Source: Pseudogulbenkiania subflava DSM 22618
Lineage (GTDB): Bacteria; Pseudomonadota; Gammaproteobacteria; Burkholderiales; Chromobacteriaceae
DNA: 36,983 bases
Assembly: GCF_900177275.1 (NCBI RefSeq)
Contig: NZ_FXAG01000009.1
Span: 1-36,983 of the forward strand
Reading direction: 5' to 3'
The notes under the pieces were generated by a model. The model saw nothing but the letters and a program-made list of their open reading frames with translations, was not told where the DNA came from and searched no databases. Position numbers and translations under genes: made by a program. Of the stretch, positions 16,615 through 25,544 are shown piece after piece; position 1 is the first letter of the stretch; every line of letters starts with the position of its first letter.

Positions 16615-17454
16615 TTAATGCGCCATTAAGAAATACTCTTGTGGTAATGCCGCCCCATGGCTTTGTAGTAAATTCCAGAGATTAGCAATATCTGGGGTGT
16701 CTGAAGCGTTTAGAACCACCTGTGCTTCGGGGAGCTGATTGCGGTAGCGCTGATAGTTTTTGGTGGTAACAAGTGCAGCTTCTAAATCACCAGATGGTGG
16801 AGAAATAAGCCCGGCAAAATGCGGCAGGCTCTGTGCAATGACAAGCCCAGCGGGATCGTAGTCGACAAAGGCAAAGACGGGAAGCGATAGGGCATTTAGC
16901 AAAGACATTACGTGATCTTGCCGATAGACTGGACTTCCCCTAAAAACTATTATGGGGTTTTCGCCGGCTTGGGATAGGTCGAAGGTGACTTGGTGAATGC
17001 GGTCAAAAACTTCCCAGTTCTCAATCAGTAGCACTGTTGAGTGTCCGCAATTCGAAACTAACCAGCTCCAGTTTATATCTAGGTTAACTCCATTCGGCAG
17101 GGTGGTGTGCTGTCCATTAAGTAGCAGTGATTTGCCTGGCAAGGCTTTAACGGCCACGCGATCTGACCGTACAGAAACATCCGTAAGCTTTTCGTTCCCG
17201 CCATGCGCGAGACTTTCTGCTCGACTCAGTCCATTCCACTGATCAGGCACTGTGGTTGTCGCATCAATTCCTTCGGTGGCCAAAAGCAATTTACGTATGT
17301 CTTCCTTATCTGCGTCCGAAAATGCTAATGATGCGCCGACTCGCTGACCGATATTGTAGCCTTCGACAAACCGGCTTAGAACGCCACTGGCGCCGTGCCG
17401 TATCTTGTCGCTGTGGTAGACCCGTAATAGGCTGGTAATCAGGCTTTTTTCCAT
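16615..17454 (-). CDS. jetD: Wadjet JetD/MksG-like toprim nuclease subunit
   Basis: JetD is the nuclease of Wadjet systems; it cuts circular DNA trapped by the SMC motor. In this 279-residue protein the toprim signature is visible: VLLIENWEVF with Glu145, and FAFVDYDPAG with Asp198 and Asp200. These are the expected metal-binding residues. It is shorter than the roughly 400 residues usual for JetD, so part of the N-terminal arm may be reduced. The start overlaps jetA by 16 bases, placing it last in the jetC-B-A-D operon. It ends 108 bases before the next gene. Assignment rests on the toprim motif together with the operon. Confidence 0.85.
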   Translation of the reverse strand: MEKSLITSLLRVYHSDKIRHGASGVLSRFVEGYNIGQRVGASLAFSDADKEDIRKLLLATEGIDATTTVPDQWNGLSRAESLAHGGNEKLTDVSVRSDRVAVKALPGKSLLLNGQHTTLPNGVNLDINWSWLVSNCGHSTVLLIENWEVFDRIHQVTFDLSQAGENPIIVFRGSPVYRQDHVMSLLNALSLPVFAFVDYDPAGLVIAQSLPHFAGLISPPSGDLEAALVTTKNYQRYRNQLPEAQVVLNASDTPDIANLWNLLQSHGAALPQEYFLMAH

Positions 17455-18680
17455 AGCTCGATATCCGTAACCACGATATTGCCAGATCGAGGGTGTCCCC
17501 TTGGGGCTTCTCTCCGCTTTGTCTGAAATTCACGCAAACGTCCCTTGGGGCCCTTGCCAAGCATCTGGATAGCGTGAATGGTATACAGCAGCCACGCTTC
17601 ATCATCCAGCTCGGTGAATTCCTGTTGCTGTCGTTTCCAGCTTACCGCTGACAAAGGCTTCAATGCGGAGCTTGCTGCTTCGAGGTAACGATGGAATGCA
17701 AGCTGTACGGGTTTCGGCTGAATCACATTGACTGGCTTGTCCGAACCGTCACCTATCGGATGACCTGCTACCCTTTCTTTGATAATGATGATCTTCGCAG
17801 CCGGTATGGCCTTTGCCACATCCACAAGTGATTCTCTTGTCTGAGAAGATGACAGATCGGGGTGCACTTTCAAGCGCAGCCCAGCGAATCGGGAAGACCA
17901 ACTTGGCAATGCCTGAATGCTATCAATCTCAGGAAGTTGGTAATCGGGGTTTTTCCGGAGAAAGTGGGCAAATGCACGCAGACGCCTAGCCTCTGGCTCA
18001 ACTTGACGCAAGCGGTAAAGGAAGGCTTTTAGTACAGCAGTGATGTCCAAGTGAGTTGCCCGCCATTCTTGCAGCCGGGCCAATATCTGATGCTGGTAGA
18101 CAACGAACAGCGGCTTTAGCAGGGTAGAACCTTCCAGCGTGCCAAGTAAGAGATCGCCTTCCAACATGGAAATGGCCTCACCAATCTTCTCTGCTCGGTC
18201 AAGGTAGAACTCGTTTTGCCGCTGTTTCTCGGCCAAGGTGCGAACATTTGCAAACTGATTTTCTGTGATGACGCGAAGACTAAGGAGTTCGTTGTTTACC
18301 AGGGAGGCCAGCTCGAACACCCCAACGTCAAAATCGGACCCATACATCTCCTGATCTTCCAGGCGATTCTCATGACTGGCGTTGATGTACTCGACAATCA
18401 ACTGCGGCAGCCGGTTGATCAGTTCTCCAAAGTTGGCACCGACTGCGTAGCTGCGCTGACGCTGGAAGACCTCATCAAGATGACGGCCAAGGCTGGGGCT
18501 GAGGCGGTAATCATCCTGGAAGTAGGGGATCAGTACACGGTGTTGCTGAAGTTGGCGTATGCGGCGTTGATTGTCCTCCTCCATTCCAACACCGCCATTG
18601 CAATAGGCCGCAGCAATCAAGTGTCGATTTGAGTGAAGCAGTTCCAGATAGGAAATGATGCTGTCGGCACTCTGACTCAC
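17439..18680 (-). CDS. jetA: Wadjet JetA/MksF-like kleisin subunit
   Basis: JetA is the kleisin that bridges the heads of the SMC subunit. The 413-residue protein has a winged-helix-like N-terminus (LIAAAYCNGGVGMEEDNQRR, then LQQHRVLIPYFQDDYRLSPS) and a long helical middle, as expected for MukF/MksF-like proteins. Sequence alone is weak; the assignment depends mainly on its place between jetB and jetD. It starts at GTG 18680, overlapping jetB by 4 bases, with a G-rich ribosome site. The C-terminal 40 residues are strongly basic. Confidence 0.8.
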   Translation of the reverse strand: MSQSADSIISYLELLHSNRHLIAAAYCNGGVGMEEDNQRRIRQLQQHRVLIPYFQDDYRLSPSLGRHLDEVFQRQRSYAVGANFGELINRLPQLIVEYINASHENRLEDQEMYGSDFDVGVFELASLVNNELLSLRVITENQFANVRTLAEKQRQNEFYLDRAEKIGEAISMLEGDLLLGTLEGSTLLKPLFVVYQHQILARLQEWRATHLDITAVLKAFLYRLRQVEPEARRLRAFAHFLRKNPDYQLPEIDSIQALPSWSSRFAGLRLKVHPDLSSSQTRESLVDVAKAIPAAKIIIIKERVAGHPIGDGSDKPVNVIQPKPVQLAFHRYLEAASSALKPLSAVSWKRQQQEFTELDDEAWLLYTIHAIQMLGKGPKGRLREFQTKRREAPRGHPRSGNIVVTDIELWKKA

Positions 18681-19297
18681 ACCAATTCCCCTTGCCCAGA
18701 AGAAATTTCCTCCTCTTCGCTCTGGATCGAATCATGCTCCATCAAAAATTCGATCGCCTCCTGGATGAATTCGATCTTGCCAGTAATCTGGTAAATCTCT
18801 CGTTCCGGATTCGAAAGCAATAGGTATCCCTTTTCCCTAAAGCTCTTAAGCACCTTGTCTAATCGAGTGCGATCAGTTCCGTCTGCTGGCACCCTGAGCT
18901 GGATGGCCAGCATCTGAAGGTCGTTACGGAAACTCGGGTTGGCATCAATGGCCCCCATCAGTTTATTGACCTCGATAGGGGTGCCAACTGACAAAAAGTC
19001 ATCGCTTTGCATGGCCCGCATCACCATGTCCAGAAAGCTGACCACGGGGCGTAGAGTGTGCTTGATTTCGGTAAACACCTCCTTGGCCGCCTTGCGCTCG
19101 GGCCCTCCCGTAGCGTTGTGTGCGGCGAAGTAGGCTCCCTTATGACGGGTTCCCGCCAAATGTAACCCGATCTTTCCGAGATATTCGTTGATGGCATGCT
19201 GATTGCCGGAATCACCCAAGAAAACAAAGCCTTCGTGGTTCGAGACAGGGCAGACAAACTCGCCGGCCAGGAGGGACTGAACGACTTGCTCAAACAT
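18677..19297 (-). CDS. jetB: Wadjet JetB/MksE-like subunit
   Basis: JetB is the MukE/MksE-like (KITE) winged-helix partner of the kleisin. The 206-residue length is typical. An N-terminal LLAGEFVCPVSNHEGF segment, a central helical part (QMLAIQLRVPADGTDRTRLD) and a wing-like region (REKGYLLLSNPEREIYQITG) fit the family. The start overlaps jetC by 8 bases and has a GGAGG site, so translation is coupled to jetC. Confidence 0.85.
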   Translation of the reverse strand: MFEQVVQSLLAGEFVCPVSNHEGFVFLGDSGNQHAINEYLGKIGLHLAGTRHKGAYFAAHNATGGPERKAAKEVFTEIKHTLRPVVSFLDMVMRAMQSDDFLSVGTPIEVNKLMGAIDANPSFRNDLQMLAIQLRVPADGTDRTRLDKVLKSFREKGYLLLSNPEREIYQITGKIEFIQEAIEFLMEHDSIQSEEEEISSGQGELV

Positions 19298-22200
19298 TCT
19301 CAGCCTCCAATTCCTGGTCAGTCAGTTCTTCACTAAACTCATCCAACGCCAGTCTGGCTTCGGCCAAGCGACGATCCGGTTCGACTGTGAAGCGATGTCT
19401 AAACAGCGCTAGGGTGTCTGGGTCAGGATCGGGGAACGCAGAAACTAACGTGATGTTGTTGCGCTCCAGAAGCTCCACCAAACCAACCACGTTGCCGGCA
19501 TCGAGGTCTTTCAGCTCATCGAGCGCCCATACGATGTTGACCTGAGCATCGCGGCGAATCCGGTTGATGAACGCGACGAAGATGGTGGCCAGCACCAGGT
19601 AGGACAGGCCATTGGAAGAGACCGCCTCAAGATCTGAAGCCCGTTTGAAGACGCGGCGATTACCATTCTCGGTCACTTCACCCTGGAGGCGGATCAGGCT
19701 CTTTAGGTCGGCTCGGATGCCAGTTTTGACCTCCCAGTGCTCGAGCAGCCGCTCAATATTCTGGGCAAACTCCGGAGGTGGCAAATCGTTCGAGGCACCT
19801 CCGAGCCACGCACGATGCGCTTCAGCCATCTCGCAAATGGCTGGCCAATACTTCAGCTCGGTGATGGTGGAAACGACTTCGACGCTGACCTTGGAAATGC
19901 TTTCGAAAGCGAGGCTGGTATCCAGGTGTTCCTGAAGTTCGCGGTTGAACTGTTGCACACGGCGATGGAACTCATCCATCGTCCGGTGGAAGGCTTTTAC
20001 TTCTCCGGCAATGTTGACGGCCTCCATCAGCAGGATGCGCTGGTACTCCTGATGTTCTTTGGCAAACCACTGCTTGAATGGAGCAATCCACTCCCTGCTT
20101 GGGGTGGGAGATAGGGAGCCTAACGTTGATTGCAGGTACTGCTCTGGCGGGGTGCCCAAGTGCATCCTGAAGCCAGCCGCAACATCAGAAATGCCTCGGC
20201 GAATCTCACCGCCTAGCCGTTGGCTGTCCTGCATATATTGATTCGCCAAGCCGGCAAGTGCATCCAGCGTCCACGATGGGTCATATTCCGTCACAACGAC
20301 TTCGGGATAGTCTTGCATGCCATCGACTCGCTGCTGAGCTAATCTGCGCTGCTCGTACAAGCGGGCCAGGCTCCCGCCAATCTGCTTTACCTGTGCCTGC
20401 AACTGTTGCTGGCGTTGATTCCATTTGGCATCCAGCTCGGTTATCGCCGTGGCGTACTGCTGCTCTGTTTCCCGCGCCTTGACTCCATCGGCCAAAAATC
20501 CGTCATAGGCTGGCCATTGGTTGTCTTTCCAGTAGTTCCATTCCTGTACGCGCTTGATGAAGGTTCCAATCGCGGCTAACTCGGTGTTGATACGGGACAT
20601 CTCATCGTCGATGCCTTTCAGCTTGGCCGTGTCAACGCCTTTCTGGCGTAGCACTTCATCACGTTCGGAATCGTACTGGATTAGTTTTGTAGTAAGCGCC
20701 CCTTTGCGCTCGGCCACGCTGGCGTCGATCAGCTTGGTTTCGGTATCCCTTTTTTGTTGCCGATCGCGACGTTTCTGGGTGTATATGGAGCGACGCTTGG
20801 TTGTTTCTGAGTGGGTCTCTTCATCGAAGCGCGAAATGCGCGCTTGCACTTCTTGCAATGCCTGCTGGGCGACCGCAAAGCGTTGTGTGGCCAGTGTAAT
20901 GGCTTCTCTTTTGCTGGCCTCAACTTGCCTCTTGGCCTCTTCTACTTCCGATATGGCGGATTGAACTTGAGCATCAGATTTTTGCACCTGTTGTTCATGT
21001 ACCTGACAAGTCTGTTCAGCCAATTCACGAGCATCCCCGAGCTGAGCAAGAACAGTGCGGGTAGACGCCAGGGCCACACGAGCTTCCTTGAGCCTTGATT
21101 CGGCAAGGGCGACCTCTTGCTCTGCGACGCTAACGTCGGCGGCGGGGTGGGCTTCAAGTCGCTCCAGGTTAAGCGACAACCCATAAAGGCCATTGTGCGA
21201 TTCGATCAGAGCGGGGACGAGATCGCTGCGATCCAGCAGGTCGCCCCGGATCACCTTGGCTATATCGTCAGACCAGTGAGGGTATTCGCTTCTCAGGAAA
21301 TGCAGCAGTGTGCCTTCTTCCGGGGCCAGTTGACGGCGCTTCTCCGCCAGCTCCTTTTCCATCACATCGACACCTCGGACCGCCGCTGATACCTGTCGCT
21401 CCTGATCCTGGAACGTCTGCATCGCTTTGCGATAAGCCAAGTCTAGTCCTCGACGCTGCCCCTCTATTGTTTCCTTGCCTTGGCGAGCTGTTTCCAAGGC
21501 ACCCTGCTTGCGTTCTAGAAGTTCAATGGCTTTGGGATCAACAGCCGGGTGTTCCATGGCGTACTGGCAACGGCCATGTTCCTTACTCGCCAACTGAACG
21601 GCTTGCTCCAGGGCAGCCCGCTTGTCTTGTGCCACCTGACCCGCCTGCTGCTCCTGTGTCTCAAAGACGGCTTCCTGCTCACGAAGCTCTCGGTCGCACG
21701 CATCCGTCACCTGGCGAAGGTTCTGCTGGGAGGCATCGCGAAAGGTATTGAAATGGTCTTTCTCAGTCTGTTTCAGGCGTTCATAGCGAGCGGATATTTC
21801 CGACTGCGCCCCGAGCAGGGCTGTACGGCGCTCTTCAAGGCTCAGAAGCTCACTGCGAAGGTTCTGTGCGTTGCGCACGCGGGCATCCAGATCACGAATG
21901 CCTTCCTTCTCATAGGAATCGTAGTGGTCCTGAAGTTCTTTTGCCTTGCCCTCAGCAAATATGGCCTTATGTTCCGCTGTGAGCTGATGTCCCGTCAGTT
22001 CGCTCCGTTGCTTCTGGATCTGAGTTTTCTCCTCCTCCAGTAAAGTTTCCTGCCGGTGCTGTTCCTGACTTTGCTCATGGGCTTCCTGATCAAGATGCGC
22101 GATCAAGCTAAGGTATTTGGCCCGTACTTCTCCTATGGCAAGCTCAACCGCTTGTAACTGGTTCTCGGCGCTTTGAACTGTTTCCATTTTTGGGGCCAAA

Positions 22201-23099
22201 GCCATGACGGACGTGTAAGCCTTGTACCCCTTCGGCCAGTCTTCAATCTTGCGCCGGTCTCCGGAAATCGAATGTGCCGCTACTTCGTCAGAAACGCAGT
22301 CGATGACCATGCTTTGCAGATCGTCAAAGTTGGTCTTACGTCGGAACATGCCACTGACAATCTTCTCGATTTGGCGTAGTGGTTGCTTGATGGTTGTGAA
22401 GGAATATTCTTGCGCTAGTTCACGCAGGTAACGCTGATGTTGTCTGTCAGTTGTGGCGCTTGGTACCCCTTGAATAATGCCGCGATACTCGGCTTGGGAC
22501 TCAATTTGCCGTTCAGAGCATTCGAAGCCCAACAGTCGTAGATGTTTGACAAGGTTCTGCGTATGGACGAAGTCCCCAACAGATGTGACGAACTGGGCTA
22601 CATCAAAGCCGTGGCGCACAAACCGGTACAGGACCCGGTCCCCATTGCGATCGGCATAGGCAATGACCATGCGCTTGTGCCCACCGGGGCGCAGATACTC
22701 GAACGCGATATACGAAGTAACACGAGGCAGGTAGTAGCCGATGAAATTTTCACGCCCAGCCTCAGCGGTGACGATCCTGTTGGGACTCTCTCCATAAAAG
22801 AGTAATAGCAACTGTAAGAGAGAGGTCTTGCCGCGCCCGTTACGTCCAGTCAGAACCGTTCCACCATCAACTGGCAGCTCTACAATACGCCCGGGGCACA
22901 GGGAGTCCACCAGCACCAAGCGCATCAGTAGGAATCCAGTCTCATCACTTTCCTGTGGGCGACTTGGGGGTACGGGAAGCGCTCCAGGGGCAACGCCAAC
23001 ATCTGTTATCTGACTATCGCCATGAATATCCAAATTATTCCCCTGATTGTGCTGATAAGTGGCAAGTCCAAATGGCCGACGAACATGTCTATGCGGCAT
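19290..23099 (-). CDS. jetC: Wadjet JetC SMC-like ATPase (MukB/MksB-like)
   Basis: JetC is the loop-extruding SMC motor of Wadjet, which captures plasmid DNA. The 1269-residue protein has Walker A GRNGRGKTS (85-93), very long coiled coils rich in Gln, Glu and Arg (about 300-900), a central hinge-like region, and a C-terminal head with the signature region SSNGLSYLVLA and Walker B VNIVWALDELKD (Asp1194, Glu1195). The signature loop lacks the usual SGG and is divergent. The frame begins at 23099, but a start at Met59 (22925) would place the ATPase fold right at the N-terminus as in other SMC proteins. No good Shine-Dalgarno distinguishes the two. It is the first gene of the operon, unlike the common jetA-B-C-D order. 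Confidence 0.93.
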   Translation of the reverse strand: MPHRHVRRPFGLATYQHNQGNNLDIHGDSQITDVGVAPGALPVPPSRPQESDETGFLLMRLVLVDSLCPGRIVELPVDGGTVLTGRNGRGKTSLLQLLLLFYGESPNRIVTAEAGRENFIGYYLPRVTSYIAFEYLRPGGHKRMVIAYADRNGDRVLYRFVRHGFDVAQFVTSVGDFVHTQNLVKHLRLLGFECSERQIESQAEYRGIIQGVPSATTDRQHQRYLRELAQEYSFTTIKQPLRQIEKIVSGMFRRKTNFDDLQSMVIDCVSDEVAAHSISGDRRKIEDWPKGYKAYTSVMALAPKMETVQSAENQLQAVELAIGEVRAKYLSLIAHLDQEAHEQSQEQHRQETLLEEEKTQIQKQRSELTGHQLTAEHKAIFAEGKAKELQDHYDSYEKEGIRDLDARVRNAQNLRSELLSLEERRTALLGAQSEISARYERLKQTEKDHFNTFRDASQQNLRQVTDACDRELREQEAVFETQEQQAGQVAQDKRAALEQAVQLASKEHGRCQYAMEHPAVDPKAIELLERKQGALETARQGKETIEGQRRGLDLAYRKAMQTFQDQERQVSAAVRGVDVMEKELAEKRRQLAPEEGTLLHFLRSEYPHWSDDIAKVIRGDLLDRSDLVPALIESHNGLYGLSLNLERLEAHPAADVSVAEQEVALAESRLKEARVALASTRTVLAQLGDARELAEQTCQVHEQQVQKSDAQVQSAISEVEEAKRQVEASKREAITLATQRFAVAQQALQEVQARISRFDEETHSETTKRRSIYTQKRRDRQQKRDTETKLIDASVAERKGALTTKLIQYDSERDEVLRQKGVDTAKLKGIDDEMSRINTELAAIGTFIKRVQEWNYWKDNQWPAYDGFLADGVKARETEQQYATAITELDAKWNQRQQQLQAQVKQIGGSLARLYEQRRLAQQRVDGMQDYPEVVVTEYDPSWTLDALAGLANQYMQDSQRLGGEIRRGISDVAAGFRMHLGTPPEQYLQSTLGSLSPTPSREWIAPFKQWFAKEHQEYQRILLMEAVNIAGEVKAFHRTMDEFHRRVQQFNRELQEHLDTSLAFESISKVSVEVVSTITELKYWPAICEMAEAHRAWLGGASNDLPPPEFAQNIERLLEHWEVKTGIRADLKSLIRLQGEVTENGNRRVFKRASDLEAVSSNGLSYLVLATIFVAFINRIRRDAQVNIVWALDELKDLDAGNVVGLVELLERNNITLVSAFPDPDPDTLALFRHRFTVEPDRRLAEARLALDEFSEELTDQELEAENV

Positions 23100-23112
23100 G
23101 CCACACCAATTA

Positions 23113-23118
23113 ATTATA
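23113..23118 (-). promoter_or_regulatory. Possible -10 element for the jet operon
   Basis: A consensus TATAAT lies on the minus strand, ending 14 bases before the 23099 start. The corresponding -35 position is poor. If used, transcription would begin almost at the first ATG, leaving little room for a ribosome site and favouring an internal start for JetC. Confidence 0.35.
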
Positions 23119-23313
23119 ACATAGGCATGTAGCTCGCATGAGTCATGGCTGGGGGCACCGAGCTAGGATGGGATTGATGCCCTGTGGCATTTATCAGCTT
23201 CTCAAGACACTCTCGAGCCGATGGTGGATGGCCGCTGGGGCGCTGAGCCGACACCTCTGACTCGGTAACGCCTCCAATTTTCTTTGCCACTGCTGATCCA
23301 CAGGCTAACCATC

Positions 23314-23613
23314 CTACTCTATGTGCTCTTGCGTCATATCAGGTGTGGTGTACTCATTTTTCAGCTTCACCCTTTGCTCCATTTTTTGGGGGCGAATTTT
23401 TTCGGCCAAAAGAATAAGAAAATCACTTAGTTCCATTTTGAGGCCGGTGCTAATTTTCAACAAACTGTCAAATGTTGGCGATCGCTGGCCAAGCTCTAGC
23501 AAGGAAATGTGCGTTCTGCTTATTTCTGATTCAAATCCTAATTCTTCTTGAGTTAGTCGCATCTCTCGTCTGAGTTGTCTAAGTGCCTTTCCAAATATTT
23601 GATTATGATTCAT
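23314..23613 (-). CDS. Small XRE-family regulator at the end of the tns operon
   Basis: The 99-residue protein is a Cro/CI-type helix-turn-helix. RREMRLTQEELGFESEISRT (about 15-34) holds the HTH, followed by the conserved SLLELGQRSPTFDSLLKIS. The start overlaps the end of tniQ by 4 bases, so it is part of the transposition operon. It probably represses the operon, or the divergent or downstream cargo. It lies 215 bases upstream of the jetC start on the same strand and could also control Wadjet. Confidence 0.9.
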   Translation of the reverse strand: MNHNQIFGKALRQLRREMRLTQEELGFESEISRTHISLLELGQRSPTFDSLLKISTGLKMELSDFLILLAEKIRPQKMEQRVKLKNEYTTPDMTQEHIE

Positions 23614-25544
23614 TTTCCATGCCTTTCTTTAATTGGCCAGTTTTTGCTTTCAGCAAACATTCTTAGTATGCCAATGGCGCAAGTGTGGAATTGAAAATTT
23701 TTACCATTAGGCCCTACATGCGTGACAACCTCTGACAGACACCCGTATTTTGCCTCGTGCCGAATTCTTATCGCGCTAATTCCTGTTGTTTTTGATAGCT
23801 CTTTTGTTGTAAGCATGCCCTGGCTGGCGCCGAATTGGTCATCATTTTGCTGTCGTCTTTTCTTTCCTCGGCCTACGCGGCTTTGATAGGTCTCGGCAAG
23901 ACTTATTTTTTGCAATACATCATCTGTGATGTCTTTTCTCCTGAATGCATAAGTTAATCCACCATCAATGGCCGGTCCGTGTACAGGGAGAATGCCAATC
24001 GATATGATTCGATCTGCTATGTTGGTTGGATTGCACATTAATTTCTGAGCAATTTCATGGGTAAATACATATGTCTCTCGAAATTCAGAAAGATCTTTGA
24101 TGTCAATGCTAGCTTGCCGCTTGGTAAGCGCTTTTGCTGTCAGGAAATTTGCCTTGATCAAACGGTAGACTGCATCGGGGTAAATATCTAAAAATTCTGC
24201 TGACTTGCGGATGGATAGTAAGCTCTCGTTTGGATCAATAGTTATGAGAGGCTTACATAACGATAAGCTTGGTAGACCATCGACAGGGTTGAACGCAATG
24301 ACCCTGGTGTACTGTTCGTCAATGTCCAGTAAGAGATCAAGCCTTCTGGCATAGTCGATTCCATAGTGGTCAAATTGAACGATTTTGCCATTTAGTACCG
24401 GCTCGTTAATGTTGGATAGCCGGTGCAAAAGCCTTGCCAAGCTCTTTCCATCAATGACTTCCTGCTTATCGATACGCTTTCGCTGGGCTAATTCATTGTC
24501 AGCGGAATAAGTCAGGATTTCTTTTCTGAGTAGCGTCTTGATGATATGTGATGACACGTTCAATGTGGTGGCTACTATCGGCATTGGCAGAGCAGGAATT
24601 TCATCTTCTGGCGAGTAGTTGTTCACGACCGGTAAGAGTGACTTGGTGTGCAACCAATAGCTTGCAATTGATGCTAGCTCGGCATCAAAACTGGGCTCCA
24701 GCCCAAGACCAATCAACAGACAAGCAACGGCACGCCTTGGTCCGAGTGATGGGTAGGCCATATGTCGCTTTTCAATCTGTTCAATTACGGCATCCTGAAA
24801 CGGTATGGCTGACTGGAGTTGAGCTTCTGTTATGCCCAGTGTCGCTTGGTGTATCTGTTCATGGCTGCTCACTGCCAACGGGTCGAGATCCAGTAGCTCT
24901 CCCTCAAGTGCCAGCAGCACTAGCGTAAGGTACCGCATCAATTGATGTGGCGGCAGGTCGCTTACTGCAATGGATTGCCAGGCAGAATTGACTGGCACTA
25001 CAGGTGCTTCAGCAAGCGGATAGCCGCATACACACTGCTGCAGTGTTGAATAACGCCAGCTGACATGCCGTTGACAGGATGGACAATGTTCAACAAGGAG
25101 AACTTTGTGCCTGGAACAGGCGGATTGTAAGCGCCAGTCCCAACAGGCCTGTTGAATGTAGGTCTCTTTCAAACATAGCGGGCACCAGGCCCGATGCTTG
25201 TCTCGAAGCATCTCAAGAGGCCACAACTTTCCCTGATGGCGGAATTTGCGGAATTTCCCGACGCGCACATTGAGTGGCTGCACGATGGTGTCCAAGCGGC
25301 TGACCGGAATATTGAGCTCCTCGCCAAGGCGCGGCAGGTCATAAATCCCAAACTGGGGAATGAGCGAAGGCTGCGAAGGGTAGGTGGCATGGGTGCCAAG
25401 AAATTCGCGCAATTCTTGCACGTGGCGCAAGCAGTTGAGTTCTGCCACCCTCAGAAGATAGCCCGCCAGGTTTTCCCGGACATCAGGGGCTGGGCGTATC
25501 AGCAAGCGGAAGCAATCAGCGGGATCCGTCGATAAGGTGTTCAT
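23610..25544 (-). CDS. tniQ: TniQ/TnsD-family target-selection protein
   Basis: TniQ/TnsD proteins bind a target site and recruit TnsC. The 644-residue protein opens with the TniQ domain (about 10-190), including zinc-binding CPLC (121-124), CSRH (143-146), CPSC (154-157) and CVCG (171-174). A long C-terminal half with HTH-like segments follows (about 300-640), and its size is closer to TnsD than to short TniQ. The ATG at 25544 is chosen because AAGGAGG lies seven bases upstream and ATGA overlaps the tnsC stop. An in-frame start at 25574 would overlap tnsC more and lacks a site. The target cannot be deduced from the sequence. Confidence 0.93.
   Translation of the reverse strand: MNTLSTDPADCFRLLIRPAPDVRENLAGYLLRVAELNCLRHVQELREFLGTHATYPSQPSLIPQFGIYDLPRLGEELNIPVSRLDTIVQPLNVRVGKFRKFRHQGKLWPLEMLRDKHRAWCPLCLKETYIQQACWDWRLQSACSRHKVLLVEHCPSCQRHVSWRYSTLQQCVCGYPLAEAPVVPVNSAWQSIAVSDLPPHQLMRYLTLVLLALEGELLDLDPLAVSSHEQIHQATLGITEAQLQSAIPFQDAVIEQIEKRHMAYPSLGPRRAVACLLIGLGLEPSFDAELASIASYWLHTKSLLPVVNNYSPEDEIPALPMPIVATTLNVSSHIIKTLLRKEILTYSADNELAQRKRIDKQEVIDGKSLARLLHRLSNINEPVLNGKIVQFDHYGIDYARRLDLLLDIDEQYTRVIAFNPVDGLPSLSLCKPLITIDPNESLLSIRKSAEFLDIYPDAVYRLIKANFLTAKALTKRQASIDIKDLSEFRETYVFTHEIAQKLMCNPTNIADRIISIGILPVHGPAIDGGLTYAFRRKDITDDVLQKISLAETYQSRVGRGKKRRQQNDDQFGASQGMLTTKELSKTTGISAIRIRHEAKYGCLSEVVTHVGPNGKNFQFHTCAIGILRMFAESKNWPIKERHGK

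Noticed and set aside
19600-23000. Many plus-strand open frames opposite jetC
   Set aside because: They are antisense to a coiled-coil gene of biased codon use, lack ribosome sites and show no motifs.
16615-23099. Chromosomal MukBEF condensin
   Set aside because: JetC is shorter than MukB, a toprim JetD-like gene is coupled to the operon, and the location is accessory.
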